DNA of 64,000 nucleotides from Streptomyces sp. YPW6 (GCF_018866325.1 NZ_CP076457.1:2949001-3013000), one strand, 5' to 3'. Numbered from the stretch's first letter, positions 31,849 through 40,049 are shown. Notes: generated from the letters alone by a model not told the origin. Program-made: numbers and translations.

Positions 31849-32043
31849 ACCCGAACGGAGCCCGCTCGCCACCCGGCCGAAGGCCGGCCCGGCCCCGGGT
31901 CCACCCCCGCGCGTCGCGGCCGCGAGGGTTGCCCGTCCCGGCGGACCCACACCGTGACCTGCGCCACTCTCCCCCGTGCACCAGGAAAGCGGGCTTGGCC
32001 ATCCGTGTGAACGGATGGTAAGTGACGGGCAATTCGGGCGTAT

Positions 32044-32075
32044 TGCCGAAAGGCAGTGATCACGGGCCTGATCAC
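32044..32075 (+). promoter_or_regulatory. Hairpin plus palindrome upstream of the NlpC/P60 gene
   Basis: TGCC-GAAA-GGCA (32044-32055) is a short hairpin with a GNRA loop. It abuts a perfect inverted repeat, GTGATCA (32056-32062) and TGATCAC (32069-32075) with a 6-base centre. The palindrome looks like a regulator site; whether the hairpin is transcribed is unknown. Confidence 0.5.
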
Positions 32076-32205
32076 GACTGCCCGTTTTGCCCGTTACGGC
32101 GTCAATAAAGGCGCCCGGAAAGCGGATTCACAGATTCCGAACGTAACTGTGTCGCAACACACGTTTCTTGATGGGACCCCTACAGCCCTGATAGCGCTAG
32201 TACCC

Positions 32206-33057
32206 ATGTCCCACACCGCTCACATACCCAGCCACCGGAAGCCCCGTCAGCGCGCCTCGAAGTCGGCACTGCGGGCCGGAGTTGCCGGTGGCTTCCTCAG
32301 CACCATCGCGGTCGCGGGTGCCGCCGGTCCGGCCCAGGCCGAGCCGGTGACCCAGACGATCGAGATGCCCACGATCACGGACGGCCTCGCCACCGCCGTC
32401 GCCGCCTCCGCTCAGGCCACCCAGCAGGTCGCCCTCGACCTGGAGACGCAGGCCAGCGAGGACGCCGCCGCCGAGAAGGCCGCGAAGACGGCCAAGAAGG
32501 CCCACGCCGAGGCCGTCCGCAAGGACGAGGCGAGGAAGAAGGCGGAGGCCGCCGCCAAGGCCAAGGCCGAGGCGGAGGCCGAGGAGCGCGCCGAGCGCGC
32601 CTCCCGGACCGCCGAGCGCACGACGCTCAGCGCCTCCTCCGGCTCCTCGGACTCCGGCAGCTCCGCCTCCGCCCCCTCGTCGTCCTCCTCCGCGAACGTG
32701 AGCGGTTCCGCCGCCTCCATCGTGGCGTTCGCCAAGGCGCAGGTCGGCGACGCGTACGTCTCCGGCGGCACCGGCCCGAACGCCTGGGACTGCTCGGGCC
32801 TCGTGCAGGCCGCCTACCGCACGGCGGGCATCGACCTGCCGCGCGTCTCGCAGTCGCAGTCGACCGCCGGCACCCAGGTCTCCCTGGACAGCCTCCAGCC
32901 CGGCGACATCCTGTACTGGGGCGGCGCGGGCAGCGCCTACCACGTGGCGATCTACGTCGGTGGCGGCGAGTTCGTCGGTGCGCAGAACTCCAGCACCGGC
33001 ACGGTGCAGCGCTCCCTGGACTACGACCGGCCGACCGGCGCGGTCCGCGTTCTCTGA
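32206..33057 (+). CDS. NlpC/P60 cell-wall endopeptidase, secreted
   Basis: A 283-residue exported peptidoglycan hydrolase. A signal peptide (residues 1-45) ends around GPAQA, followed by a helical, Ala/Lys/Glu-rich coiled-coil (about 80-140), a Ser-rich linker, and a C-terminal NlpC/P60 domain with catalytic Cys in WDCSGLVQAAY and His in AYHVAIYVGGG. It likely cuts within the stem peptide. ATG at 32206 has no ribosome-binding site; TTGATG (32168) and TAGCGC (32192) are spaced so that a transcript could begin at or near the ATG, so it may be leaderless. Confidence 0.9.
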   Translation: MSHTAHIPSHRKPRQRASKSALRAGVAGGFLSTIAVAGAAGPAQAEPVTQTIEMPTITDGLATAVAASAQATQQVALDLETQASEDAAAEKAAKTAKKAHAEAVRKDEARKKAEAAAKAKAEAEAEERAERASRTAERTTLSASSGSSDSGSSASAPSSSSSANVSGSAASIVAFAKAQVGDAYVSGGTGPNAWDCSGLVQAAYRTAGIDLPRVSQSQSTAGTQVSLDSLQPGDILYWGGAGSAYHVAIYVGGGEFVGAQNSSTGTVQRSLDYDRPTGAVRVL

Positions 33058-33058
33058 T

Positions 33059-34435
33059 TCACCAGCGGGTCCCCGGGCGTTCTCCCGGCGATCCGCGGCG
33101 CCCTCGGGCGCACCGGTTCACCGCTGAGAGCCGCCGCTCCCCCGCTCGGGAGCGGCGGCTCTTCGCCGTCGTCGCGGCGACGAGCAGCGCCAGGGCCATC
33201 AGCGCGGCACTGACCCCGACCGGCGCCCGGTAGCCGAACCCCGCGTCCAGGGCCAGGCCGCCCGCCCACGGACCCAGCGTCGCCCCCAGGTTGAACGCGG
33301 CCGTCGAGAAGGCGCCGGCCAGCGTCGGGGCTCCGGTGGCGAGGCCCAGGACCCGGGTGATCAGGGCGGTGCCCGTACCGAAGGCGAGCAGGCCGAGCAG
33401 CGGGACCAGGGCCAGGGCGAGCACCGGGCTGCCGGCCGTCAGCGCCAGCGCCGACCAGCCGGCGGTCAGGCCGGCCATGCCCGTGGCGACGACGGCGAGC
33501 GGACGGGCGTCGGCGTACCGGCCGGCCAGCGTGACCCCGGCGAACGCCCCCGCCCCGAAGAGCGCCAGGGCCGCCGGCACCCACCCCGCGCCGAGACCCG
33601 TCTCGCGGGTGAGGAGCGGCTCCAGATACGAGAACGTGCAGAAGGTCGCCCCCTGCACGAGGGCCATCGTGAGCAGGACCGGCCGCAGCCGGGGGCCGGT
33701 CAGGACGCGCAGTTCGTCGCGTACGGAGACGAGAGCGGGCCCGGGTACGGATGCGGGCACGGGACCGGGTACCGACCCGGAAGCCGCCCCGCATACGGGC
33801 CCAGAGGCCGATCCGGGTACGGAGCCGGACGCGGGCCCCGGTACGACCGCGGCGTCCCCCTCCGCACAGTCCCGCCACGGCCGGCCGCCCCGGTCCCCCG
33901 GGATGGCGCGCAGGACCGCGACGAAGGCGGGCAGCGAGACGATCGCGACCGCCCAGAAGGCCGACCGCCACCCCCAGTTCTCCCCCAGCACCGCGCCGGC
34001 CGGGACGCCCACCACGCAGGCGATCGTCACGCCCCCGACCACCACGGCGGCGGCCCGGCCCTTCAGCCGGTCGGGGGCCATCGCGACGGCGGTGCTCAGC
34101 GCGACCGCCCAGAACCCCGCGTTGGCGAGGGCCCCGACGAAGCGGGTCGCGAGGAGCACTCCGTAACTGGAGGTGAGAGCGCCGACGGCGTGGACGGCGA
34201 CGAACACGGCGAGGAAGAGGAGCAGCGCCCGGCGGCGCGGCCAGGCGCGGCTGAACAGCGCCATGAGGGGTGCGCCGACGACCATGCCGACGGCGAACGC
34301 CGAGGTGAGGAGGCCTGCGGCGGAGAGGGAGACGTCGAGGTCGGCGGCGATGCCGGAGAGAAGTCCGGACAGCATGAATTCGGAGGTGCCCTGGGCGAAG
34401 ACCGCGAGCCCGAGGACGTAGACGGCGAATGGCAT
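33059..34435 (-). CDS. MFS exporter, chloramphenicol-resistance (Cml/CmlR) type
   Basis: A 458-residue, 12-helix proton antiporter. The N-terminus is diagnostic of Cml-type drug exporters (VYVLGLAVFAQGTSEFMLSGLLSGIAADL). The central loop (about residues 205-240) is an expanded Pro/Gly/Ser/Ala repeat (variants of GSVPGPAS), longer than in the family. ATG at 34435 follows AAGGGG. The last 25 codons run through a strong hairpin (33127-33162) and the stop lies one base from the NlpC/P60 stop, so the original stop may have been lost. Confidence 0.88.
   Translation of the reverse strand: MPFAVYVLGLAVFAQGTSEFMLSGLLSGIAADLDVSLSAAGLLTSAFAVGMVVGAPLMALFSRAWPRRRALLLFLAVFVAVHAVGALTSSYGVLLATRFVGALANAGFWAVALSTAVAMAPDRLKGRAAAVVVGGVTIACVVGVPAGAVLGENWGWRSAFWAVAIVSLPAFVAVLRAIPGDRGGRPWRDCAEGDAAVVPGPASGSVPGSASGPVCGAASGSVPGPVPASVPGPALVSVRDELRVLTGPRLRPVLLTMALVQGATFCTFSYLEPLLTRETGLGAGWVPAALALFGAGAFAGVTLAGRYADARPLAVVATGMAGLTAGWSALALTAGSPVLALALVPLLGLLAFGTGTALITRVLGLATGAPTLAGAFSTAAFNLGATLGPWAGGLALDAGFGYRAPVGVSAALMALALLVAATTAKSRRSRAGERRLSAVNRCARGRRGSPGERPGTRW
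33127..33162. terminator. Bidirectional hairpin between converging genes
   Basis: A perfect 15-bp stem, AGAGCCGCCGCTCCC against GGGAGCGGCGGCTCT, with a 6-base loop. It is 70 bases after the NlpC/P60 stop, with a T pair following, but sits inside the 3' end of the converging MFS frame. Confidence 0.85.
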
Positions 34436-34772
34436 GGGTGAGTAGCCCCTTGGACGGAACCGTCGGACGGACAGACAGACCGGGTGCGGGGATACGGGCC
34501 GCGCGGACGGCCGCGCCGGAGGTCCGGCGGGGCGGCGCTGAGACGTGCCCGGCGGTGTTCGGCCGGTGGCACGCGTGTCGCGTACGGCGGTGCTTCAGCA
34601 CGTACGCGTGGGAGAACGGCCCGTACCCGCGGTGATCCGGCGGGCGTGGAACCGTGACGGAGGGCCGCTGACCCGGGAGGGGTCAGTCGGTGGAGCTCAG
34701 CACGGACACGGCCACCGGCGCACCGGTGGCCGGAGTCTGTCGGACTCGGGGCAGGCCATGGAGGAGACCCTG
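34436..34772. other. Spacer upstream of the MFS exporter
   Basis: No supported gene. It holds the ribosome-binding site of the exporter, an imperfect palindrome around GACGGTTCCGTC (minus strand, near 34450-34470), and a terminator-like hairpin at 34709-34732. Confidence 0.5.
34709..34732 (-). terminator. Hairpin after the small acidic ORF
   Basis: A perfect 10-bp stem, CGGCCACCGG against CCGGTGGCCG, with a 4-base loop, about 40 bases past the stop of the 57-codon gene. Confidence 0.6.
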
Positions 34773-34946
34773 TCAGCGACGGGGGCGGCGGTTCGGCCGC
34801 TCCTGCTCGCGGGCCGAGGTGGTGGGCGCGGGGAGCGCGTCGTACGCGGCGTCGAGGTCCTCGTCGTCGTCCGGCGCGGTCAGGTCCACGGCGAAGCGGG
34901 GCTCCAGGAAGAGGTCCTGGTGCTGGGGCGGGGAAGCGGTGGTCAT
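34773..34946 (-). CDS. Small acidic hypothetical protein, 57 residues
   Basis: Not recognised. The protein starts MTTASPPQHQDLFLEPRF, has an acidic centre (DDDEDLDAAYDALP) and a basic Arg-rich end. It has AAGGA 11 bases before its ATG and a hairpin downstream, which together support a real gene. No signal peptide, membrane segment or cysteine. The leader-like shape (polar N-terminus, acidic middle) could suggest a short regulatory or precursor peptide, but no modifying enzymes are nearby. Confidence 0.5.
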   Translation of the reverse strand: MTTASPPQHQDLFLEPRFAVDLTAPDDDEDLDAAYDALPAPTTSAREQERPNRRPRR

Positions 34947-35217
34947 GGCTGTCTGTCCTTGGGGTCGAGCAGCGCTGTAGCGGCTTGTTCCGTGCCCCGC
35001 CGGCCTGCGTTCGATGAAGAGGATGCGATATGAGGGTGCGTCAAAAAGAGCAGCACGCGCCGCATGCCACCGTGTCCGGGCGGGGGCGGGCGTCGGCCGG
35101 CCCTGGCCACCGACGGGCCCGGCAGGCGCGCAAATCATCGCACACGATCACCCGCGGGGCTGAGGATTAACTCCCGGCGTGATGCGGAGGGCCTGGTTCG
35201 GGCGTCGTCCGGCGGCG

Positions 35218-35955
35218 TCAGAGGACGACACGGAAGTGGGTGGTCAGCCGCCGGTCCTCGCCCAGGACGTGGAACGCCAGGCCGGGCGGCTGGTCCCGGT
35301 CGGCCGGCCGGTCGCCCTCCCAGGGCAGGCGCAGGGTCCAGGTGACGGCGGGGCCGACGATCAGGGGGCGGCCCGCGAAGGTCGAGACGGCGGCCGTGTG
35401 GGCGTGCCCGGTGAGGACGGCGACGACCCGGGGGTGGGCGTCGAGCAGGGCGGCGAGCCGCTCGGGTTCCCGGAGCATCCCGGCGTCCGGCAGCGGGTGG
35501 TGGAGCTCGACGGGCGGCTGGTGGAAGGCGATCAGCGCGGGGACACCGTCCGGGAGGGCGCCGAGCGTGGTGTCGATCCAGGCGAGCGTCTCCGCGTCGA
35601 GCCGCCCCTCGTCGCGTCCGGGAAGGGTCGCGTCACACATGAGGACGGCGGTTCCGGCGATGCGGTGGACCCGGTTGACGGGGCCGGTGTCCGGGGCCTC
35701 GCCGAGGAACGCCTTGCGGTAGGCGGGGCGGGCGTCGTGGTTCCCGGGGCACGCGAGGACCGGGAACGGCGCCTCCAGCAGCCGTACGGCCTCCTCGTAC
35801 TCGGCCTCCGCCGCGTGATCGGCGATGTCCCCGGTCACCAGCAGCGCGTCGACCGGGCGGGGCAGGGCCCGCAGGTACGCCATGACGCGGTGCGCCCGGT
35901 CCCTGGCGCGGTCACTGCCGTCCAGGTGCAGATCGCTGATCTGAGCGAGCAACAT
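35218..35955 (-). CDS. Metallophosphoesterase, CpdA-like
   Basis: A 245-residue calcineurin-type phosphoesterase. Metal ligands are visible: D and H in QISDLHLDG, GD in LLVTGDIADH, GNHD in CPGNHDARP, a His in IAFHQPPVE and GHAH in VLTGHAHTAA. This set and size fit class III cyclic-nucleotide phosphodiesterases, but the substrate cannot be told from sequence. ATG at 35955 has GGGGGAG at good spacing. It is divergent from the CGNR gene with a 97-base shared promoter region. Confidence 0.9.
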   Translation of the reverse strand: MLLAQISDLHLDGSDRARDRAHRVMAYLRALPRPVDALLVTGDIADHAAEAEYEEAVRLLEAPFPVLACPGNHDARPAYRKAFLGEAPDTGPVNRVHRIAGTAVLMCDATLPGRDEGRLDAETLAWIDTTLGALPDGVPALIAFHQPPVELHHPLPDAGMLREPERLAALLDAHPRVVAVLTGHAHTAAVSTFAGRPLIVGPAVTWTLRLPWEGDRPADRDQPPGLAFHVLGEDRRLTTHFRVVL

Positions 35956-36052
35956 GCGCGGCACTCCCCCGGCTAATGCTTTTCTGTCTTCTTCCATTAG
36001 GACCCTAGAGTGGAAGGCACGGACGTTCAAGAGGCGGAGGAGGGAACGAGCA

Positions 36053-36700
36053 GTGGCACAGCGGCCCGTCATGGAACTGGTGGGCACCATCCGGCACGAC
36101 GGGGACGGCGGGGTCCTCGACGACCTGGACACGCTCCGGGGGGCGCGACGCTGGTTCCAGCAGCAGTCCGCCGTCCTGGCCGACGCCACCTCCACCGCCA
36201 CCTCCACCGCCACCGCCACCGCCACCGCCACCGCCACCGGAGACCTGGTCGTCGACGAGGAGTTGAGACAGGCGGTGGTCGGCGTACGGCGGGCCGTCCG
36301 CGCCCTGTTCGCGCGGGTGGTCAGCCCGGCCCCGCCCAGCCCGGCCGACGCCCATCGCCTGCTGCCCGTCGAGGAGGCCCTGAGGCTGCTCAACGCGGCG
36401 GCGGCCCGGGAGCCCGTGGCTCCCCAACTGCGCTGGCCCGCCGAAGAGCAGCCCACGGCCGGCCTGTTGTCGGCCGAGGACGACCCGGGCGTACGGCTGG
36501 TCGCGGCGCTGGCGCGCGACGCCGTCGACTTCCTGAGCGGGCCGCAGCGCGAGCATCTGCGGGCCTGCCGCGCGCCGCGCTGCGTCCGGTACTTCGTCAA
36601 GAGCCACGGCAGCCAGGCGTGGTGCAAGCCGTCCTGCGGCAACCGGGCGCGGGTGGCCCGGCACTACGAGCGCACGCGCGGGGCGGCCGGCCGGGGCTGA
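36053..36700 (+). CDS. CGNR zinc-finger / ABATE-domain protein with Ala-Thr repeat
   Basis: A 215-residue putative regulator. The C-terminal CGNR zinc finger has four cysteines (CRAPRCVRYF, then WCKPSCGNRARVARHYERTR). The N-terminal stress-sensing ABATE-like part carries an inserted stretch of Ala-Thr/Ser-Thr (about residues 45-62) encoded by a hexanucleotide repeat. GTG at 36053 follows GGAGGAGGGA. A divergent metallophosphoesterase shares the promoter region. Confidence 0.85.
   Translation: MAQRPVMELVGTIRHDGDGGVLDDLDTLRGARRWFQQQSAVLADATSTATSTATATATATATGDLVVDEELRQAVVGVRRAVRALFARVVSPAPPSPADAHRLLPVEEALRLLNAAAAREPVAPQLRWPAEEQPTAGLLSAEDDPGVRLVAALARDAVDFLSGPQREHLRACRAPRCVRYFVKSHGSQAWCKPSCGNRARVARHYERTRGAAGRG
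36185..36238 (+). repeat. Hexanucleotide microsatellite (ACCGCC/ACCTCC) inside the CGNR gene
   Basis: About nine units of CACCGC/CACCTC in tandem; the last six are identical. Each unit encodes two residues, so unit loss or gain keeps the frame. Confidence 0.85.
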
Positions 36701-36739
36701 GCCCCGGGGCTCGTCATTGGCCCAGTCACAAGGCCCTCA

Positions 36740-36776
36740 AGTGGCCCACGAGCAGGGCCACTCACTCCCCTAGATT
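36740..36776 (+). promoter_or_regulatory. Palindromic operator and promoter of the second MFS gene
   Basis: AGTGGCCC (36740-36747) and GGGCCACT (36755-36762) form a perfect 8-bp inverted repeat with a 7-base centre. TAGATT at 36771-36776 is a good -10 hexamer, so the palindrome covers the -35 region. A repressor binding here would block transcription. Confidence 0.65.
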
Positions 36777-36822
36777 CGGACCCGGCGCTGGTGGCTGCCC
36801 ATGCCACGCGTCCGGGACGGTC

Positions 36823-38082
36823 ATGCCTGAGCGCTGGATTCCCGCCGCCGGACCGGCACGCGGCCTCGCCGTGGCCCAGCTGGTCAACTCGCTGGGGGAC
36901 GGTGCCTACTACGTCTGTTCCGCGCTGTACTTCTCGCAGGTCGTCGGCCTCTCGGCGGCGCAGATCGGACTCGGCCTGACGGTCGCCTGGGGGGTGGGAG
37001 CGGTCGCGGGGGTGCCGCTCGGCAACCTGGCCGACCGTCGCGGGCCGCGCGGGACGGCCGTCGCGCTGGCCCTCGCCACGGCGGTCTGCGTGGCGGCCTT
37101 CCTCACCGTGCGGTCGTTCCTCCCGTTCGTGCTCGCGGCCTGCGCCTACGCGACCGCGCAGTGCGGGCTGGCCGCCGCCCGGCAGTCGCTGCTGGCCGGG
37201 CTCGTGGGCAGGGGCGAGCGGACCCGCGTACTCGCGCATCTGCAGTCGGCCCTCAACGCCGGGCTGGCACTGGGGGCGACGCTCGGCGGGCTGGCCCTGC
37301 ACATCGGTACGGCCGGCGCCTATCTCACGGTCCTGGCCTTCGACGCCGCCGCGTTCGCGGGGTGTGCGCTGCTGCTCGCGCGGCTTCCGGCGCCGGGGCG
37401 GGTGACGGCCCCGGCACCGGAGGGCGGAGGCCCGGCACCGGCCCCGTCCGTCCTGCGGGACGGGCCGTACGCGCTCGTCGCGACGCTCAACATGGTCCTG
37501 CTGCTCCGGATGCCGTTGATCAGTGTGGCCGTCCCGCTCTGGATCGCCGAGCACACCACCGCACCCGGCTGGACCGTCTCGGCTCTCCTGGTGCTCAACA
37601 CCGGGGCGGTGATGCTCTTCCAGGTCCGTACGGCCGCCGCCGTACGCGATCTGCCCAGTGCCGTGCGTACGGTCCGCAGCGGTGGGGTCCTGATGCTGGT
37701 CTCGTGCGCCGTCTTCGCCGGCTCCGCACTGGACGCGCCCCTGTGGGCGCTGTTCGCGGTGCTGCTCGTCGCCGCCGGGCTTCAGGTGTGGGGCGAGATG
37801 CGGCAGTCGGCGGGGGCGTGGCAGATCGGCTTCGACCTCGCCCCGACCGGGAGGCAGGGCCAGTACCAGGGGTTCTTCGGGGCGGGGGTGCCGGTGGCCA
37901 GGATGCTGGGGCCGCTGCTGCTGACCACGCTGATCGTCACCTGGGGGCCGCCGGGCTGGCTGGTGCTCGGGGCGCTGTTCCTCGGTGCGGGGGCTGCCAT
38001 GGGACCGGCGGTGCGGCGGGCGGAACGAGGCCGCCCGACCGCACCGGTCGCGGCTTCCGTCAGGCCTTCGAGGCAACCTTGA
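36823..38082 (+). CDS. MFS transporter
   Basis: A 419-residue, 12-helix carrier; LGNLADRRGPRG is the cytoplasmic loop 2-3 signature and GWTVSALLVLNTGAVMLFQV lies at the start of the second half. The substrate is not recognisable; the shape is that of drug/metabolite exporters. ATG at 36823 follows GGGACGG. Its stop codon lies inside the first copy of a 33-bp repeat derived from the converging reductase gene, so the last residues (RPSRQP) come from that repeat. Confidence 0.88.
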   Translation: MPERWIPAAGPARGLAVAQLVNSLGDGAYYVCSALYFSQVVGLSAAQIGLGLTVAWGVGAVAGVPLGNLADRRGPRGTAVALALATAVCVAAFLTVRSFLPFVLAACAYATAQCGLAAARQSLLAGLVGRGERTRVLAHLQSALNAGLALGATLGGLALHIGTAGAYLTVLAFDAAAFAGCALLLARLPAPGRVTAPAPEGGGPAPAPSVLRDGPYALVATLNMVLLLRMPLISVAVPLWIAEHTTAPGWTVSALLVLNTGAVMLFQVRTAAAVRDLPSAVRTVRSGGVLMLVSCAVFAGSALDAPLWALFAVLLVAAGLQVWGEMRQSAGAWQIGFDLAPTGRQGQYQGFFGAGVPVARMLGPLLLTTLIVTWGPPGWLVLGALFLGAGAAMGPAVRRAERGRPTAPVAASVRPSRQP

Positions 38083-38156
38083 ACAGACCGTCTCAGGCCT
38101 TCGAGGCAACCTTGAACAGACCGTCTCAGGCCTTCGGGGCCACCTTCGACAGGCCG
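38061..38156. repeat. 33-bp tandem duplication of the reductase 3' end
   Basis: Two identical 33-bp copies at 38061-38093 and 38094-38126, and a diverged third at 38127-38156 that is the real 3' end of the reductase gene. On the minus strand each copy reads GLFKVASKA-stop, while the functional copy reads GLSKVAPKA-stop. Confidence 0.9.
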
Positions 38157-39409
38157 TTGATGATGCGGTCCATCGCGTCGCCGCCCTGCGGGTCGGTCAG
38201 GTTGGCGAGCATCTTGAGCGTGAACTTCATCAGCAGCGGGTGGGTCAGGCCGCGCTGGGTGGCGACCTTCATGACCTTCGGGTTGCCGATCAGCTTCACG
38301 AAGGCGCGGCCCATCGTGTAGTAGCCGCCGTAGGTCTCCTTGAGCACCTTCGGGTAGTTGTTCAGGGCCAGTTCGCGCTGGGCGGGGGTGGCGCGGGCAT
38401 GGGCCTGGACGATGACGTCGGCCGCGATCTGGCCGGACTCCATGGCGTACGCGATGCCCTCGCCGTTGAACGGGTTGACCATGCCGCCCGCGTCGCCGAC
38501 GAGGAGGAGGCCCTTGGTGTAGTGCGGCTGGCGGTTGAAGGCCATGGGGAGGGCCGCGCCCCGGATGGGCATCGTCATGTTCTCGGGGGTGTAGCCCCAG
38601 TCCTCCGGCATCGAGGCGCACCAGGCCTTGAGGACCTCGCGCCAGTCCAGCTCCTTGAAGGCGGAGGAGGAGTTGAGGATGCCGAGGCCGACGTTGGAGG
38701 TGCCGTCGCCCATGCCGAAGATCCAGCCGTAGCCGGGCAGCAGCCGGTCCTCGGCGCCGCGCCGGTCCCACAGCTCCAGCCAGGACTCCAGGTAGTCGTC
38801 GTCGTGGCGGGGCGAGGTGAAGTACGTCCGCACGGCGACGCCCATGGGGCGGTCGTCGCGGCGGTGCAGGCCCATGGCGAGGGAGAGCCGGGTGGAGTTG
38901 CCGTCGGCGGCGACGACGAGCGGGGCGTGGAAGGTGACCGGGGTCTTCTCCTCGCCGATCTTCGCCTCGACGCCGGTGATGCGGCCCGTGCGCTCGTCGC
39001 GGATGGGGGCGCCGACGTTGCAGCGCTCGTGGAGGCGGGCGCCCGCCTTCTGCGCCTGGCGGGCCAGCTGCTCGTCGAAGTCGTCGCGCTTGCGGACCAG
39101 CCCGTAGTCCGGGTAGGAGGCGAGGTCCGGCCAGTCGAGCTGGAGGCGGACGCCGCCGCCGATGATGCGCAGGCCCTTGTTGCGCAGCCAGCCCGCCTCC
39201 TCGGAGATGTCGATCCCCATGGAGACGAGCTGCTTCGTGGCACGGGGCGTGAGCCCGTCGCCGCAGACCTTCTCGCGGGGGAAGGCGGTCTTCTCCAGCA
39301 GCAGGACGTCGAGTCCGGCCTTGGCGAGGTAGTACGCGGTCGTCGAGCCGGCGGGGCCCGCTCCGACGACGATGACATCCGCGCTGTGCTCGGAGAGGGG
39401 CTCGGTCAC
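38126..39409 (-). CDS. Geranylgeranyl-reductase family flavoprotein, MenJ-like menaquinone reductase
   Basis: A 427-residue FAD enzyme. The N-terminal Rossmann motif is VIVVGAGPAGSTTAYYLAKAG, followed by PREKVCGDGLTP and the second FAD motif LLVGDAGGMVNPFNGEGIAYAM. M. tuberculosis MenJ, a relative next to a polyprenyl synthase and MenG, reduces one isoprene unit of menaquinone; Streptomyces menaquinones are partly hydrogenated and MenG lies 640 bases away, so this is the likely role (inference). A chlorophyll/archaeal-lipid type reductase activity cannot be excluded by sequence. GTG at 39409 follows GGGAGA. Confidence 0.88.
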   Translation of the reverse strand: MTEPLSEHSADVIVVGAGPAGSTTAYYLAKAGLDVLLLEKTAFPREKVCGDGLTPRATKQLVSMGIDISEEAGWLRNKGLRIIGGGVRLQLDWPDLASYPDYGLVRKRDDFDEQLARQAQKAGARLHERCNVGAPIRDERTGRITGVEAKIGEEKTPVTFHAPLVVAADGNSTRLSLAMGLHRRDDRPMGVAVRTYFTSPRHDDDYLESWLELWDRRGAEDRLLPGYGWIFGMGDGTSNVGLGILNSSSAFKELDWREVLKAWCASMPEDWGYTPENMTMPIRGAALPMAFNRQPHYTKGLLLVGDAGGMVNPFNGEGIAYAMESGQIAADVIVQAHARATPAQRELALNNYPKVLKETYGGYYTMGRAFVKLIGNPKVMKVATQRGLTHPLLMKFTLKMLANLTDPQGGDAMDRIINGLSKVAPKA

Positions 39410-39506
39410 GGTCGGATCTCCCGAAGACTCGAATTCGCGTGCCGCGCGGCACATGTCCCGTGCAGTCTATGGGGGCCTGCGAAACAACCCTCCGAAGGGC
39501 TCCCTC

Positions 39507-40034
39507 ATGTCGATCGCGCCTGCCACACCCCACGCTTCGGCCCCCGCCGTACGCCTCCGTGTCCCGACCGACGAAGACGCCCTCACCTGGTACCGGGTCT
39601 TCGACGACCCCGAGGTGATGGAGTTCTTCGGAGGCCGCAGGGCGGACTTCTCCGTGTACGAGGAGCTCACCGCCCGCCAGCGCCGCCACGACGCGGAGCT
39701 CGGCTACTGCCTGTGGACGCTCACGGACGAGGCGGACACCGTCCTCGGCTTCACCGGGGCGCAGCCGTGGCCGCACACGCATTACGGGCCGGTCGGCGCG
39801 ATCGAGATCGGCTGGCGGCTCGGGCGTACGGCATGGGGACGGGGTTACGCCACCGCCGCCGCCCGCGCCACGCTGGAGCGGGTGCGGGCGGCCGGGGTGG
39901 GTGAGGTGGTCGCGATGATCGACTCCGGTAACGCCCGGTCGGCGGCGGTCGCGGAGCGGCTCGGGATGCGGCGGGCGGAGTCGTACGACACCCCGCGCGG
40001 CCGGGAGGCCGTCTGCTTCCGGCTGGAGCTGTAG
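39507..40034 (+). CDS. GNAT family N-acetyltransferase (RimJ/RimL type)
   Basis: A 175-residue acetyl-CoA-dependent transferase. The acetyl-CoA loop is RTAWGRGYATAAARA, with IEIGWRL before it and VAMIDSGNARSAAVAERLGM after it, the normal order for Acetyltransf_3. Substrate unknown. ATG at 39507 follows GAAGGG. It is divergent from the MenJ-like gene and converges with menG. Confidence 0.9.
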   Translation: MSIAPATPHASAPAVRLRVPTDEDALTWYRVFDDPEVMEFFGGRRADFSVYEELTARQRRHDAELGYCLWTLTDEADTVLGFTGAQPWPHTHYGPVGAIEIGWRLGRTAWGRGYATAAARATLERVRAAGVGEVVAMIDSGNARSAAVAERLGMRRAESYDTPRGREAVCFRLEL

Positions 40035-40049
40035 GACCGGGAGCGTGGA

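Larger units (their letters stand above)
31239..32205. other. Gene-poor spacer between nuoA and the NlpC/P60 gene
   Basis: About 970 bases. Contents: the nuoA ribosome-binding site and Rex operator; a less GC-rich stretch (31375-31600) with several TGATC motifs and no convincing gene; a 22-bp tandem repeat (31739-31850); and a structured AT-richer leader before the hydrolase (32000-32205). Open frames of 98-174 codons cross the repeat but read as low-complexity Arg/Pro/Thr protein and lack support. Confidence 0.6.

Noticed and set aside
31486..32010. Plus-strand open frame of 174 codons (and a minus-strand one of 158) between nuoA and the NlpC/P60 gene
   Set aside because: They run through the tandem repeat, read as low-complexity Arg/Pro/Thr protein, and lack ribosome-binding sites and family features.
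31490..32205. c-di-AMP (ydaO) riboswitch ahead of the wall hydrolase
   Set aside because: I looked for the conserved purine-rich core and its long-range pairing and did not find them; only small local hairpins are visible.
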